From assembly GCF_000280495.2 (NCBI RefSeq), contig NZ_CP018016.1, positions 3,410,001 through 3,474,000 of the forward strand: a DNA stretch of 64,000 nucleotides, written 5' to 3'. Within the stretch, counting starts at the first letter, position 1. The number at the start of each line of letters is the position of its first letter. A program made the translations under genes and the position numbers. The stretch is from Kosakonia radicincitans DSM 16656 (GTDB lineage: Bacteria; Pseudomonadota; Gammaproteobacteria; Enterobacterales; Enterobacteriaceae). The notes under the pieces are model-generated. The model ran no database searches and was not told where the DNA came from. It saw only the letters and a list, made by a program, of their open reading frames with translations. Shown in pieces: positions 37,821-47,152 of the stretch.

Positions 37821-39288
37821 CAAACCTTCCAGACGCCCTTTCTCACTCGCTCTGCGGCTGACCTTTTTTATCAGCCTGTCCACGATACTGGCTTTTATCG
37901 CCTTCACCTGGTTTATGCTGCATTCTGTTGAAAATCATTTTGCCGAGCAGGATGTCAGCGATCTTCAACAAATCAGCACCACACTGAACCGTATACTGCA
38001 GTCCCCGGTGGATCCGGATGATAAAAAAATAAGCAAAATAAAGGAATCAATTGCCAGCTACCGCAACGTTGCCCTTTTGCTCCTCAATCCCAGGGGGGAA
38101 GTGCTCTTTAGCTCAGCTCAGGGGGCGGCACTACGCCCGGCAGTGAATTCAGCAGATTTTAGCGAGCACAGCCGCGCACGGGATGTCTTTCTCTGGACGG
38201 TGGAGGATCCTGCGGGACCGATGGATACCGGGTCCGAAATGAAGATGGAAACATACAGGATTATCGCCTCCTCTGGTCAGGCGATATTTCAGGGCAAACA
38301 GCAGAACTATGTCATGCTGACTGGCCTATCCATTAATTTCCATCTCCATTACCTCGATGCGCTGAAAAAGAACCTGATTGCGATTGCCGTCGTGATAAGC
38401 CTGTTGATTGTTCTGATCATTCGAATCGCTGTCCGTCAGGGGCACCTGCCCCTTCGTAATGTCAGCAATGCCATTAAAAACATCACCTCCGAGAATCTTG
38501 ATGCGCGACTGGAACCGACACGCGTTCCCATTGAGCTGGAGCAACTGGTTATCTCGTTCAATCATATGATTGGAAAGATTGAGGATGTCTTTACCCGCCA
38601 GGCCAATTTCTCTGCCGATATCGCGCATGAGATCAGAACGCCCATCACCAATCTGGTGACGCAGACTGAAATCGCACTGAGTCAGGATCGAACACAGAGG
38701 GAACTTGAGGATGTCCTCTATTCCAGTCTTGAAGAGTATAACCGGATGACCAAAATGGTCAGCGATATGCTGTTCCTGGCACAGGCAGATAATAATCAGC
38801 TGATACCTGACAGGGTCATGTTTGACCTCAGAGCGGAAGTCATGAAAGTCTTCGAGTTTTTCGAAGCCTGGGCCGAAGAACGCAATATCACGCTCAAATT
38901 TAACGGGATGCCCTGCCTGGTTGAGGGAGATCCACAAATGTTCAGAAGGGCGATCAATAATCTGTTATCCAATGCCCTGCGTTATACCCCGGAGGGACAG
39001 GCAATCACCGTCTCAATAAGAGAGCAGGAGAGCTTTTTTGACCTTGTGATTGAAAATCCGGGGAAACCAATCCCTGAAGAGCATTTATCAAGGCTGTTTG
39101 ACCGTTTTTATCGGGTAGATCCGTCCAGACAACGAAAAGGAGAAGGCAGCGGCATCGGCCTTGCGATTGTGAAGTCCATCGTGGAAGCACATCACGGAAG
39201 AGTGCAGGTGGAATCGGACGTACGTTCAACTCGTTTTATCCTATCCGTGCCCAGACTGGAGAAAATGATTCCGGAAACCCAGTACTGA
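37813..39288 (+). CDS. silS: Silver sensor histidine kinase SilS
   Basis: The 491-residue protein has an N-terminal membrane helix ([21 protein letters not shown]), a periplasmic sensor domain to about residue 185, a second helix and a HAMP domain. The His box is [16 protein letters not shown] near 272; N and G boxes ([23 protein letters not shown]) follow. It detects Ag/Cu in the periplasm and phosphorylates SilR. Confidence 0.95.
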   Translation: MHSKPSRRPFSLALRLTFFISLSTILAFIAFTWFMLHSVENHFAEQDVSDLQQISTTLNRILQSPVDPDDKKISKIKESIASYRNVALLLLNPRGEVLFSSAQGAALRPAVNSADFSEHSRARDVFLWTVEDPAGPMDTGSEMKMETYRIIASSGQAIFQGKQQNYVMLTGLSINFHLHYLDALKKNLIAIAVVISLLIVLIIRIAVRQGHLPLRNVSNAIKNITSENLDARLEPTRVPIELEQLVISFNHMIGKIEDVFTRQANFSADIAHEIRTPITNLVTQTEIALSQDRTQRELEDVLYSSLEEYNRMTKMVSDMLFLAQADNNQLIPDRVMFDLRAEVMKVFEFFEAWAEERNITLKFNGMPCLVEGDPQMFRRAINNLLSNALRYTPEGQAITVSIREQESFFDLVIENPGKPIPEEHLSRLFDRFYRVDPSRQRKGEGSGIGLAIVKSIVEAHHGRVQVESDVRSTRFILSVPRLEKMIPETQY

Positions 39289-39301
39289 GAATAAAGATTT
39301 A

Positions 39302-39319
39302 AATGACAAAGATGTCATT
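39302..39319. promoter_or_regulatory. CusR-type box upstream of silE
   Basis: AATGACAAAGATGTCATT has the same form as the box at 37053. It lies between the silS stop and silE, about 215 bp before the silE start, so silE can be induced separately by SilR. Confidence 0.75.
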
Positions 39320-39533
39320 AGCCTGTCATGCAGCAAACAGAAGCTATTCGATATAATTAGTGCAACTTATCAGGAAGGCATTATTACTTCATCCATACAC
39401 GGCATCAGCACAAGCCAGGAGTTGTATTAAAGCCTCATCCCGGCGGAATAAGGTCTGTAGAGTTGTCAGTTGTACTACTGAGGACACAGATCGAAATTCA
39501 CGGACATCACTAATTCAGAAATGGAGAGTTACC

Positions 39534-39965
39534 ATGAAAAATATCGTCTTAGCATCAGTGTTAGGTTTGAGCTTAATTTCTACGGCCTGGGCCACTGAAA
39601 CTGTAAATATCCATGAGCGTGTCAATAATGCTCAGGCTCCGGCCCATCAGATGCAGTCTTCTTCAACTCCAGCCGCCATCCAGGGGGCAGCTCCACGGAT
39701 GGCCGGTATGGATCAGCATGAACAGGCTATTATTGTTCATGAAACCATGAACAATGGTTCAGCAGATGCACATAAAAAAATGGCGGAAAGTCATCAGAAG
39801 ATGATGGGAACTGGCACCGTTAACGCTTCCCGTCCGGCGACTTCGTTTGCGGCGATGAATGAACATGAAAGAGCAGCTGTTGCCCATGAATTTACGAATA
39901 ACGGTCAGTCCGGCCCCCATCAGGCTATGGCTGATGCACACCGCCGCATGATCAATGCGGGCTGA
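39534..39965 (+). CDS. silE: Periplasmic silver-binding protein SilE
   Basis: The 143-residue protein matches SilE in length. The signal peptide (MKNIVLASVLGLSLISTAWA) precedes a mature part rich in Met and His, with repeated motifs such as HQMQSS, HKKMAESHQKMM and NEHERAAVAHEFTNNGQ. It binds several Ag ions and is intrinsically disordered without them. The ATG at 39534 follows GGAGAG; the open frame begins 58 codons earlier without a signal. Confidence 0.95.
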   Translation: MKNIVLASVLGLSLISTAWATETVNIHERVNNAQAPAHQMQSSSTPAAIQGAAPRMAGMDQHEQAIIVHETMNNGSADAHKKMAESHQKMMGTGTVNASRPATSFAAMNEHERAAVAHEFTNNGQSGPHQAMADAHRRMINAG

Positions 39966-40035
39966 TGACAACTGAAGTTTCCGTGCGGTTACCCTTTCCT
40001 TGATAGATTGTCCCTTATACGGATATGTTGTTATT

Positions 40036-40062
40036 TTTTGCCCCCTTCAGGGGGCTTTTTTG
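40036..40062 (+). terminator. Terminator after silE
   Basis: GCCCCCTTCAGGGGGC followed by seven T residues, about 75 bp after the silE stop. Confidence 0.85.
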
Positions 40063-40110
40063 TCTGACTCAGCTAAACTTATCCGGTAACCATCTGAAAG
40101 GGTTTATTAT

Positions 40111-40461
40111 ATGAAAATCACAAATTCGCTTTTTGTTATACTGATGTTATCCCTGCCAGCGATTTCCGCAGAACATTCAGAAATGAAAATGTCAGATATA
40201 TCCTCATCGGCATCGTCACAGGAATATATGTCCGGCATGAAAGGTATGCATGACAAAATGATGGCCGCTGTAAAAGATTCCGATCCCGACAAGGCTTTTG
40301 CGAAAGGCATGGTAGCACACCATGAAGGGGCAATAGCAATGGCTGAGACCGAGCTAAAATACGGAAAAGATCCGGAAATGAGAAAGCTCGCGCAGGACAT
40401 CATTAAAGCTCAAAAAGGTGAAATTGAGCAGATGAATAAATGGCTTGGTAATCAAAAATAA
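40111..40461 (+). CDS. DUF305 periplasmic protein
   Basis: The 116-residue protein has a signal peptide (MKITNSLFVILMLSLPAIS). The DUF305 (ferritin-like helical) core includes the motif MVAHHEGAIAMAETELKYG near residue 70, with Met and His ligands, and the upstream MSGMKGMHDKMM. Members of this family (CopM) bind copper. It lies 146 bp downstream of silE, after a terminator, so it likely has its own promoter. Confidence 0.85.
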   Translation: MKITNSLFVILMLSLPAISAEHSEMKMSDISSSASSQEYMSGMKGMHDKMMAAVKDSDPDKAFAKGMVAHHEGAIAMAETELKYGKDPEMRKLAQDIIKAQKGEIEQMNKWLGNQK

Positions 40462-40537
40462 TGATTGCGGAAATAATATATTGCGCGTACAGTCAGAGTG
40501 TTCCCGGGCACGGGAACCTGTTAATCGTTAATTAATC

Positions 40538-40567
40538 AAAACCCGATTCATTTCGGGTTTTTCCTTT
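40538..40567 (+). terminator. Terminator of the DUF305 gene
   Basis: AACCCGATTCATTTCGGGTTTTTCC forms a 7-bp stem with a T-run, about 80 bp after the stop. Confidence 0.75.
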
Positions 40568-40868
40568 TAAAACCCCCAACGCATGCACTGCACCGAGTGA
40601 AATTCACCTGAGCCAATTCTGCTTGCTTATTATTTCGATGGGAATTGCTGATTTTAATTAAGTCTATGTTTTAAAAGCGTTTCTCATGCCTGGGTTTGGC
40701 AGGGGTTCGTCCTGTTCTCTGGTCATGCGCAATGGCAATTCGCAGTCAGGGCTCAAGACTACTTTTACCTCTTTTTTAACAGAAAGTTTCTGGACCCGAT
40801 ACTTGCCGGAAACATCATCTGCTGTTCATCCCGACCAATAAAACGAAGGTATCACTCTCGTTTGAATC
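40568..40868. other. Gene-free stretch after the DUF305 gene
   Basis: I see no supported gene, terminator or repeat in these roughly 300 bases. The phrase CGACCAATAAAA occurs here at about 40833 and again at about 42037 on the other side of the HNH gene, which hints that both flanks carry remnants of one repeat. Confidence 0.3.
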
Positions 40869-41783
40869 TCACTTACTTTCCATTTTGTAATAAAGAATCA
40901 AGTTTTCCAGTGATATATCAATACCAACTTTTTTTAATAACCTTTTTCGCGCAGTGTATATTTCTTTCAGCATATCTTCATAACCCTGACCAAGGTGAAT
41001 TTGTTTATGGCAATTGCAACACAGAGATATGATATTTTCTTCAACATCAAGAGATGTGTCAAAAGCATCTTGCCTGGACATAGGTACAATGTGATGAGGT
41101 TCTGTGTAATTTAAGGATGAATTTCGCCTTCTGAATGTTGGGTGGTCACTATCGACTTCACATCTGTAACCTGCTTTATTCAGCGCATTTTGGGATACGC
41201 CTTTACTCCTGGGATACGAGAGGCCATTTTTTACTTCTATTGCATTTTTCTTTGGTTTGGCTTCCCCTGTATATTCAAACGTCTGAACGTTGTCAAAGAT
41301 ATTACTTTTCTCTATGGCATTGATCAACTCATCGTCAGAGTAATACTCACTGCTGGCCATTTCTGTTGTACCAAAAAAATCCAGTTCGTTAATTGCCTGA
41401 ACAAGTTCCTCACGAATTGTCCATAAGTTTCTTTTGGGTTTTCCGCCGATTTCTTTACTCTTCATTACGGTAATGAATTTTGTACCGGATGCGATATTTC
41501 CGACACCTTTAACCTCGAATCTACCAAGTTCTTTTTGAACTCTGCCACCCAGTCCGTTTATGACTCCATTAGCACTCATGCTGTGCAGGTCGTACTTCTT
41601 ACCAATATCGAAGCATGTGCAGGAATGATTTGGCTCAATAAACCATTTTTTTAACGCTGCAATACTTTTTGTGTCAAAAACTTTATCATTTGTTAATAAA
41701 GTTTTCCATTCTTCCACACTGATATCAATGTCACAGACATACTCTCCATCAATCACTTCGCATATTTTTTTAATCACATTCAT
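40869..41783 (-). CDS. HNH endonuclease-domain protein
   Basis: The 304-residue protein has a C-terminal HNH nuclease domain: EPHHIVPMSRQDAF near residue 222 and ENIISLCCNCHKQIHLG near 246 supply the His, Asn and Cys residues. The first 190 residues contain a Cys/His-bearing region (NHSCTCFDIGKKYDLH) of no recognised family. The gene is AT-rich and stands alone between the metal genes and the parDE locus. A role in DNA restriction is possible but unproven. Confidence 0.75.
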   Translation of the reverse strand: MNVIKKICEVIDGEYVCDIDISVEEWKTLLTNDKVFDTKSIAALKKWFIEPNHSCTCFDIGKKYDLHSMSANGVINGLGGRVQKELGRFEVKGVGNIASGTKFITVMKSKEIGGKPKRNLWTIREELVQAINELDFFGTTEMASSEYYSDDELINAIEKSNIFDNVQTFEYTGEAKPKKNAIEVKNGLSYPRSKGVSQNALNKAGYRCEVDSDHPTFRRRNSSLNYTEPHHIVPMSRQDAFDTSLDVEENIISLCCNCHKQIHLGQGYEDMLKEIYTARKRLLKKVGIDISLENLILYYKMESK

Positions 41784-42362
41784 TCCCCTGTTATACAGAT
41801 AGTCATAATGAAAATATAAAGCTTGCTAACCGGTATGGTTGCGTAAGGACCGTAGTCTCTCAGAGACCGTGCTTTCTTTTTTTTCAGGCCTGGACACTAA
41901 AGGGTCTGTTGCACCCCGAAAAAATTTGTTGCGGGGATTGCTCATTGAGATGAGCCTCTGCTCGATCATACCAGATCAGCAGGCTGCCCCCAATGCTATG
42001 GCTTCTTAGTTTGGCCATTATCCGGCCTTCCTCACGACCAATAAAATAGAGACATTACCCGTGACGCTGCCACCGTCTCAGCCCGGAACGATCAGTGAGC
42101 GCTTCTGATGACCTTCGGTTTTTTTAACGAAGCGGGTGGGATACGGTTTGTTGCTGAAATCTTAATAATAACCAACAACTGATGCTAATTTCGCACTTTT
42201 AACATATATGAATATAAATGTTATGAATAATTGCATTTACAGGAAATATCATGCGTTTTGTCATCCGGGATCCGAAAAAAGCCAAAGTCGGATCCTGTGA
42301 TAATCCTTTTGGGCTGATGCCAGAACAAGGAATGAAAGAAGGGCGCTACACTGATATACTGC
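41784..42362. other. Gap between the HNH gene and parD
   Basis: No complete gene is supported. A minus-strand stretch near 41900-42040 could be translated as MAKLRSHSIGGSLLIWYDRAEAHLNEQSPQQ, which looks like a gene remnant of unknown origin. A small palindrome GTCTCTCAGAGAC lies near 41855. Confidence 0.3.
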
Positions 42363-42383
42363 ATGTAAGAACAAATCTTACAT
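42363..42383. promoter_or_regulatory. Operator-like inverted repeat upstream of parD
   Basis: ATGTAAGA and TCTTACAT are 8-bp arms separated by 5 bases, 18 bp before the parD start. This is the expected position of the ParD autorepressor site. In the decayed left copy the left arm is altered exactly at the IS edge. Confidence 0.65.
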
Positions 42384-42937
42384 CAGTTACAGGAGACCTC
42401 ATGGCCCGGACGATGACAGTTGATGTTGGCGATGAACTGCGTGAATTTATCGATTCACTGGTCAAAGCCGGTGATTATCGCACCCAGAGCGAGGTAATGC
42501 GTGACGCACTGCGACTACTGCGTGAGAAACAGGCTGAATCCCGTCTGCAGGCGTTACGTGATCTGCTGGCTGAGGGGATCAGCAGCGGCGACGCAAAGCC
42601 ATGGAACAAGGATGCTTTCCTGATGAAGGTTAAAGCCAGGGCGGCAAATGAAAGGGATTGAGCTGACACCAAAAGCAGAAGAAGATCTGGCTATTATCTG
42701 GGACTACAGCTTCAGACAGTTCGGGGTGGCGCAGGCGGATGAGTATATTGGTCGGATAGCGGCGGTGTTTGACGTGCTGGCCACGCATAACATTGGAACG
42801 CAGCGCCCGGAACTGGGAGAGGATATCTACTCGCAGCCGGTGGAGAAGCACATGATCTACTTCGTGTCATCGTATGCAGTGGTCACAATCATCCGTATTC
42901 TCAGTCAGTCTCAGGATACATCACGACACGAGCCCTG
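42366..42937 (+). repeat. Right direct repeat: parDE-homologous segment
   Basis: Same orientation as and homologous to 18013-18507. This copy is complete and apparently functional. Confidence 0.75.
42401..42661 (+). CDS. parD: ParD-family antitoxin
   Basis: The 86-residue protein has an N-terminal ribbon-helix-helix fold (TMTVDVGDELREFIDSLVKAGDYRTQSEVMRDAL). An acidic C-terminal toxin-binding part (DLLAEGISSGDAKPWNKDAF) follows. The ATG at 42401 is preceded by AGGAGACCTC, and the longer open frame before it is not supported. It overlaps parE by 14 bases, the common coupling in parDE operons. Confidence 0.92.
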   Translation: MARTMTVDVGDELREFIDSLVKAGDYRTQSEVMRDALRLLREKQAESRLQALRDLLAEGISSGDAKPWNKDAFLMKVKARAANERD

Positions 42938-42944
42938 GAGATAA
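42648..42944 (+). CDS. parE: ParE-family toxin
   Basis: The 98-residue protein has the RelE/ParE fold: IELTPKAEEDLAIIWDYSFRQFG at the N-terminus, IGRIAAVFDVLATHN in the middle, and the C-terminal VVTIIRILSQSQD with the conserved Arg. ParE toxins poison DNA gyrase. It is intact here, unlike the copy at 18214. Confidence 0.92.
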   Translation: MKGIELTPKAEEDLAIIWDYSFRQFGVAQADEYIGRIAAVFDVLATHNIGTQRPELGEDIYSQPVEKHMIYFVSSYAVVTIIRILSQSQDTSRHEPWR

Positions 42945-43297
42945 CTAAGCTAAGAGAGATTATTAATCCTTTTAATATCAAATAGTTAGTTCGTATAATC
43001 TATCTTATGTTAAATATGCTGGGCTTGATATTAAGTTCATGAGTTCCTCTCTTTCAGAAAATTATCTATGAATCAGTCAGTTGCTAAAGTTTAATTATGG
43101 ACTTCGATGACTTCATAACGCAACATTTCGGTACATCCGCGAAGTTCATGGAATATTCCATCCTACATTTCACTATGGTTTGCGTGTCGGGGAAGATCTA
43201 TCCTTAATGAAGGATTGTGTGGCACCGTCCCTTCCTGACTCACGAGATAACATCCGTTTCATCCTTATCGTAAATATTGAAATTATTGAATTCAGAA
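42945..43297. other. Gap between parE and the DeoR gene
   Basis: No gene is supported. A plus-strand frame from 43096 (MDFDDFITQHFGTSAKFM..., 36 codons) lacks a Shine-Dalgarno and resembles no family I know. Confidence 0.3.
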
Positions 43298-44053
43298 TCA
43301 ACAAGTTACAACTGTCGTATGCTTCGCAACCTCGGCAATACCGTCTTTATCAGCAATATCATTCGTTATCAGCGCGGTAATCTCAGACCAGTCGCAGATC
43401 TTAAATAAGCTACTTCGTTGGAATTTAGTATAATCGCCCAGGATATATTTCTTCTCGGAATGGGCAATGATCGTTCGATCCAGAAAGGCATCCGAGGAGG
43501 ACGGAGTTGATGGACCTGTCATATTGTTGAAGCCATCAGTGCCGATGAAGCAGAGATCAACGTTAATATCATTAATCATTGACACAGCCCACCCACCAAA
43601 GACAGAAGAGCTTTTCTTCCTCAGTTCTCCGCCGAACAAAAAGACCTGGTTTTCTGACTCGATCAGCACGCTGGCCACGGGCAAAGAATCGGTAAAAATT
43701 TTAAAGCCAGATTTCATGCACAACAAATTGGCTAGTTCATAGTTAGAACTCCCGGTACCAATGATCATTGAGCTATTGGGGGGGATAAATTCCAGAGCTT
43801 TTCTGGCTATGGCTTGTTTGAAAGTACTGTTTTCCTTTTCCCTTACCTGGAAAGGATGCTCGACAGCGCCCTGTTTTAATGTCGCCCCTCCGTGGCTTTT
43901 AACCAGCAGACCTTTTTTTTCAAGATGGGTGAGATCTTTACGGATGGTTTCATAAGTGACCTCATACTTTTTGGCAAGGTCGCTAACATAAACGGTACCC
44001 GCCGAAATAATCTCTTCAAGGATCAACTTTCTCCTTTCTTCAACCAGGTACAT
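43298..44053 (-). CDS. DeoR-family sugar regulator
   Basis: The 251-residue protein has an N-terminal DeoR winged helix (RRKLILEEIISAGTVYVSDLAKKYEVTYETIRKDLTHLEKKGLL) and a sugar-phosphate sensor domain with SSNYELANLLC near 104, LFGGELRKKSSSVFG and CFIGTDGFN. Such regulators are usually repressors released by a phosphorylated sugar. It faces the PTS operon across 361 bp and probably controls it. Confidence 0.88.
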   Translation of the reverse strand: MYLVEERRKLILEEIISAGTVYVSDLAKKYEVTYETIRKDLTHLEKKGLLVKSHGGATLKQGAVEHPFQVREKENSTFKQAIARKALEFIPPNSSMIIGTGSSNYELANLLCMKSGFKIFTDSLPVASVLIESENQVFLFGGELRKKSSSVFGGWAVSMINDINVDLCFIGTDGFNNMTGPSTPSSSDAFLDRTIIAHSEKKYILGDYTKFQRSSLFKICDWSEITALITNDIADKDGIAEVAKHTTVVTC

Positions 44054-44344
44054 CCTTCCCCCTATAACCTTTCAACTCAATGTAATGAAGCGAATCATAG
44101 CACATAAGATGCAAACTAAAACAAACTAAAGGGAAAGATGAGTAGCCAGAGTTCTGGGAACTGTCGTTCGTGAGAACAAGGGTTAAATCCATTAAAACTC
44201 ATTAAAATCAGATAATTAATAAATTTACATCAATTTACATCAACACAGCCGGTAAATATCTCCCTCCTGTATAACACCATTAAATTGGCTAATATTAGCT
44301 TTTATTGGTTTTTAATTCGATGCAAATCAATAAGTTATAAATTT

Positions 44345-44367
44345 TGTGATTTTGATCTCAGTTGACA
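44345..44367 (+). promoter_or_regulatory. CRP-like site and -35 region before the sugar operon
   Basis: TGTGATTTTGATCTCA (44345-44360) resembles the CRP consensus with one mismatch. It abuts TTGACA (44362-44367); a possible -10 (CATACT) lies 18 bp further. This would give a CRP-dependent promoter for the operon starting at 44415. No other gene is visible in the 361-bp interval. Confidence 0.5.
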
Positions 44368-44414
44368 ACCAATATATACCAACATCATACTTGGCTTAAG
44401 TTCTTAATGACAGG

Positions 44415-44960
44415 TTGTTTGAGATGAAAACGAAAATTGCAATCGCATGTGATGATGTTGGATTTGATCGTAAGGAGGAAATTAAAAAGTATCTCGAAGA
44501 AGAGAAAAATGCCGAGGTCGTGTACGATCCCGTGAAACGCAAAGAAGACGGTTTCAACAATTTCGCTCGTCTTGCGGATGAAATGGCAGGTGTGATTCAG
44601 CGGGACGAATGCCGCCTCGGTATCTACATTTGCGGTACCGGAATTGGCTTTACATGCCAGATAAATAAGCACTGGGGGATCCGTGCTGTCGCCGTCACCA
44701 ATCCCTACTCGGCCAAGCGAGCAAGACTCAGTAACAATGCACAGGTGATTGGACTTGGCTGCAGAGTTAATGATCTTGAATACACAAAAATGATCGTTGA
44801 TGCCTGGTATGACAACGCGTTCGACTTTGCAACTGCAAGGGAAAATTCCAAAAAGAATCTACTGGAAGCAGAACGGAGTGACAACGCATTACTGACGAAA
44901 CCTGAAGATGTTCGATGGAATATGGGTTTCAGACCAGATGATGAGAAATCTGAGGGCTAA
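44415..44960 (+). CDS. RpiB/LacA/LacB-family sugar-phosphate isomerase
   Basis: The 181-residue protein has the RpiB/LacAB features: the start IAIACDDVGFD, the Cys loop YICGTGIGFTCQINKHWGIRA near 75-95 and NAQVIGLGCRV near 115. RpiB proteins are about 150 residues, so it has a roughly 30-residue C-terminal extension. Aldose-ketose isomerisation of a pentose or hexose phosphate is expected. It is the first gene of the operon, 3 bp before the EIIC gene. Confidence 0.82.
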   Translation: MFEMKTKIAIACDDVGFDRKEEIKKYLEEEKNAEVVYDPVKRKEDGFNNFARLADEMAGVIQRDECRLGIYICGTGIGFTCQINKHWGIRAVAVTNPYSAKRARLSNNAQVIGLGCRVNDLEYTKMIVDAWYDNAFDFATARENSKKNLLEAERSDNALLTKPEDVRWNMGFRPDDEKSEG

Positions 44961-44963
44961 AAA

Positions 44964-46334
44964 ATGGAACTGATCACACAGTTTATCAATGACCTGGGTA
45001 ATTTTATTTTTATACCGGTCATCTTCCTTATTCTGATGAAACTTCTGGGGCGCCCCCTGTCAGAGTGTATATCATCAGCCATTAAAGTCGGCATCGGCTT
45101 TATTGCATTAACCATGACCATCAAGCTGATGCTTGAAAAAATGCAGCCAGCGGTTACGGGACTTGCTGAGGCTACCGGTTCCTCACTGAGCGCCATTGAC
45201 GTTGGTGGCGCAGCCACCGCCGTAATGGGTTTTGGCTCAAACATGGGGGCGATAATTATTCCTCTGTGCGTTGCCGTGAATATTGCCATGTTGGTGGCCC
45301 GTCTAACGGACTGTGTAAACGTTGACGTGTTTAATCTTCATCAGAATGCCTCTATGGGAGCGATCGTTGGGGTTTATTCCGGCAGCTTCCTTTATGGTGT
45401 TCTTACGGCTGCATTGTTCCATGTCTGGGCACTTATTGCGGCTGACCTGGGTGCCAAAAACAACGAGAAATTCTTCAACCTGCCAAAAGGCGTTGCCATC
45501 TCCCATCCGGTTGCAAATACCTATTTGCTTTTCGCTTATCCGTTTAACTGGATTTACGATCGCATACCTGGGTTCCGTAATCTGAACGTTACAGCGGAAA
45601 GCATTCAGAAACGCTTTGGTATCCTGGGCGATCCGACCATGGTTGGTTTCATTATTGGTATTCTTCTTGGCTTCTGTGGTTATGGTTGGGAATCTCCGTA
45701 TCACACCATTATCGCCAGCCTGCAGCTGGGTATGTACCTTGCCGCAGTGATGCTCCTGCTGCCACGCATGACCTCAATCATGATGGAAGGTCTGGTTCCG
45801 TTGTCCAACGTGGCGCGTAAGAAACTGGTTAAACGTTTCCCGGATCGTGAGATCACTGTCGGGATGGATACCGCGTTGATTGTTGGTCATCCTTCAGTTA
45901 TTGCGCCTGCACTGCTGCTGATCCCGGTCATTGTTATCCTCGCCGTTGTTCTTCCTGGCAACCGCGTGATGCCGCTGGGGGACCTCTCACAGTTCGTATT
46001 CTTTATTGCCTGTATGGTGCCTGTTTTTAATGGCAACATTATTAGAACCTGGGTGACCTCCATCATCCTGTTTGGCAGCGGCTTATACATCGCTTCCTGG
46101 ATGGCTCCGGCAACGAATGAAGTGTTCCAGAAATTCGGCACAAATCCTGATGCCAGCGTGATGTACTCATCGCTTAACCCGTCAGCTAACCCGTTCACCG
46201 GCCTTTTTGCTGGCCTCAGCCATGTTGGTATCGCAGGCTATGCTCTCGCCGCTGTGTTGTTGTTGTCCGTAGGCTACTTACTCAAACAGAAAGCGCGCCG
46301 TCAGTTGAAAACTGAGGCAGAAAAAACGGCTTAA
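44964..46334 (+). CDS. PTS EIIC component, galactitol (GatC/SgcC) type
   Basis: The 456-residue membrane protein has around 9-12 helices and the segments of galactitol-type EIIC: GFIALTMTIKLMLEKMQPAV near 50, MGFGSNMGAIIIPL near 90 and TRLTDCVNVDVFNLHQNASMGAIVGVYSGS near 115-143. It carries the sugar across the inner membrane while it is phosphorylated. It precedes EIIB by 21 bp. Confidence 0.88.
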   Translation: MELITQFINDLGNFIFIPVIFLILMKLLGRPLSECISSAIKVGIGFIALTMTIKLMLEKMQPAVTGLAEATGSSLSAIDVGGAATAVMGFGSNMGAIIIPLCVAVNIAMLVARLTDCVNVDVFNLHQNASMGAIVGVYSGSFLYGVLTAALFHVWALIAADLGAKNNEKFFNLPKGVAISHPVANTYLLFAYPFNWIYDRIPGFRNLNVTAESIQKRFGILGDPTMVGFIIGILLGFCGYGWESPYHTIIASLQLGMYLAAVMLLLPRMTSIMMEGLVPLSNVARKKLVKRFPDREITVGMDTALIVGHPSVIAPALLLIPVIVILAVVLPGNRVMPLGDLSQFVFFIACMVPVFNGNIIRTWVTSIILFGSGLYIASWMAPATNEVFQKFGTNPDASVMYSSLNPSANPFTGLFAGLSHVGIAGYALAAVLLLSVGYLLKQKARRQLKTEAEKTA

Positions 46335-46355
46335 AACCTCAGAAGGTACCTGAAA

Positions 46356-46649
46356 ATGAAAAAGATTTTAGTTGTATGCGGAAACGGTATTGCCTCCTCT
46401 TCCATTATGGTTTCTGTCCTGCAGGACTATCTGAAAGAACAGAATATCGAAGCGCAGGTAGATAAATCCTCTTTAATGGCCTGTACCACGGACACGTTTA
46501 ACAGCTATGACCTGATCGTTTCTTCAACCAAGCTGGATAACCCAGGCATCACCACGCGTGTGATTGTGGGAGCAGGCCTGTTAACGGGTCTGGGCGAAGA
46601 TGAAATCTTTGATGCTGTTAAAGAAGAAATGCTTGGCCAGGTGAAATGA
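46356..46649 (+). CDS. PTS EIIB component, galactitol type
   Basis: The 97-residue protein starts MKKILVVCGNGIASSSIMVSVL; the cysteine in VCGNGIA is the phosphorylated residue of the GatB family. It passes phosphate from EIIA to the sugar on EIIC. It overlaps the EIIA gene by four bases. Confidence 0.9.
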   Translation: MKKILVVCGNGIASSSIMVSVLQDYLKEQNIEAQVDKSSLMACTTDTFNSYDLIVSSTKLDNPGITTRVIVGAGLLTGLGEDEIFDAVKEEMLGQVK

Positions 46650-47107
46650 TGAAACTTGAGATTCTGGTAAACGACGTCGAGGGTACGATCGCTGACTGGC
46701 ATGCTGCAATTGAGTTTGCAGGCCAGAAGCTGCTGGAAAAAGGCTATATCACGCCCGTCTATATACAGGCCTGCCTGGAGCGTGAGAAGACTTATCCAAC
46801 CGGTTTATTGATGGCGAATGGTCAGGGCATTGCCATTCCACATGCGGACTATACGCTGGTAAAAACCAACAGCATAAGCATCGTACGTTTTGATAAAGAG
46901 GTCGTGTTTGGTCAGATGGAAGATGCTGACCTCACAGTTGAATGCAGCATTATGTTTAATCTCGCATTCGCCACAAGCGATCAGCATATGTCTGTGCTGC
47001 GCCGACTCTTTACGCTCTTCCAGGATATTTCGTTCATCGAGTCGTGCCGTAACCTTAAAACGCACGAAGTCGGGAAATATGTTGAAGAAATGCTTGCCGC
47101 ATCCTGA
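46646..47107 (+). CDS. PTS EIIA component, fructose/galactitol type
   Basis: The 153-residue protein is a PTS_EIIA_2 domain. The phospho-histidine lies in GIAIPHADY near residue 70, with TGLLMANGQ before it. It accepts phosphate from HPr and hands it to EIIB. It overlaps EIIB by four bases and is followed by the isomerase gene after 45 bp. Confidence 0.9.
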   Translation: MMKLEILVNDVEGTIADWHAAIEFAGQKLLEKGYITPVYIQACLEREKTYPTGLLMANGQGIAIPHADYTLVKTNSISIVRFDKEVVFGQMEDADLTVECSIMFNLAFATSDQHMSVLRRLFTLFQDISFIESCRNLKTHEVGKYVEEMLAAS

Positions 47108-47152
47108 TAAACAAAAGGCAGATATACCCTGTCTGCCTTTTTCAATAAAAGA

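Noticed and set aside
18600..40500. Tn7-like transposition genes carrying the pco-sil cluster
   Set aside because: No tns or integrase gene is present in or around the cluster within the window.
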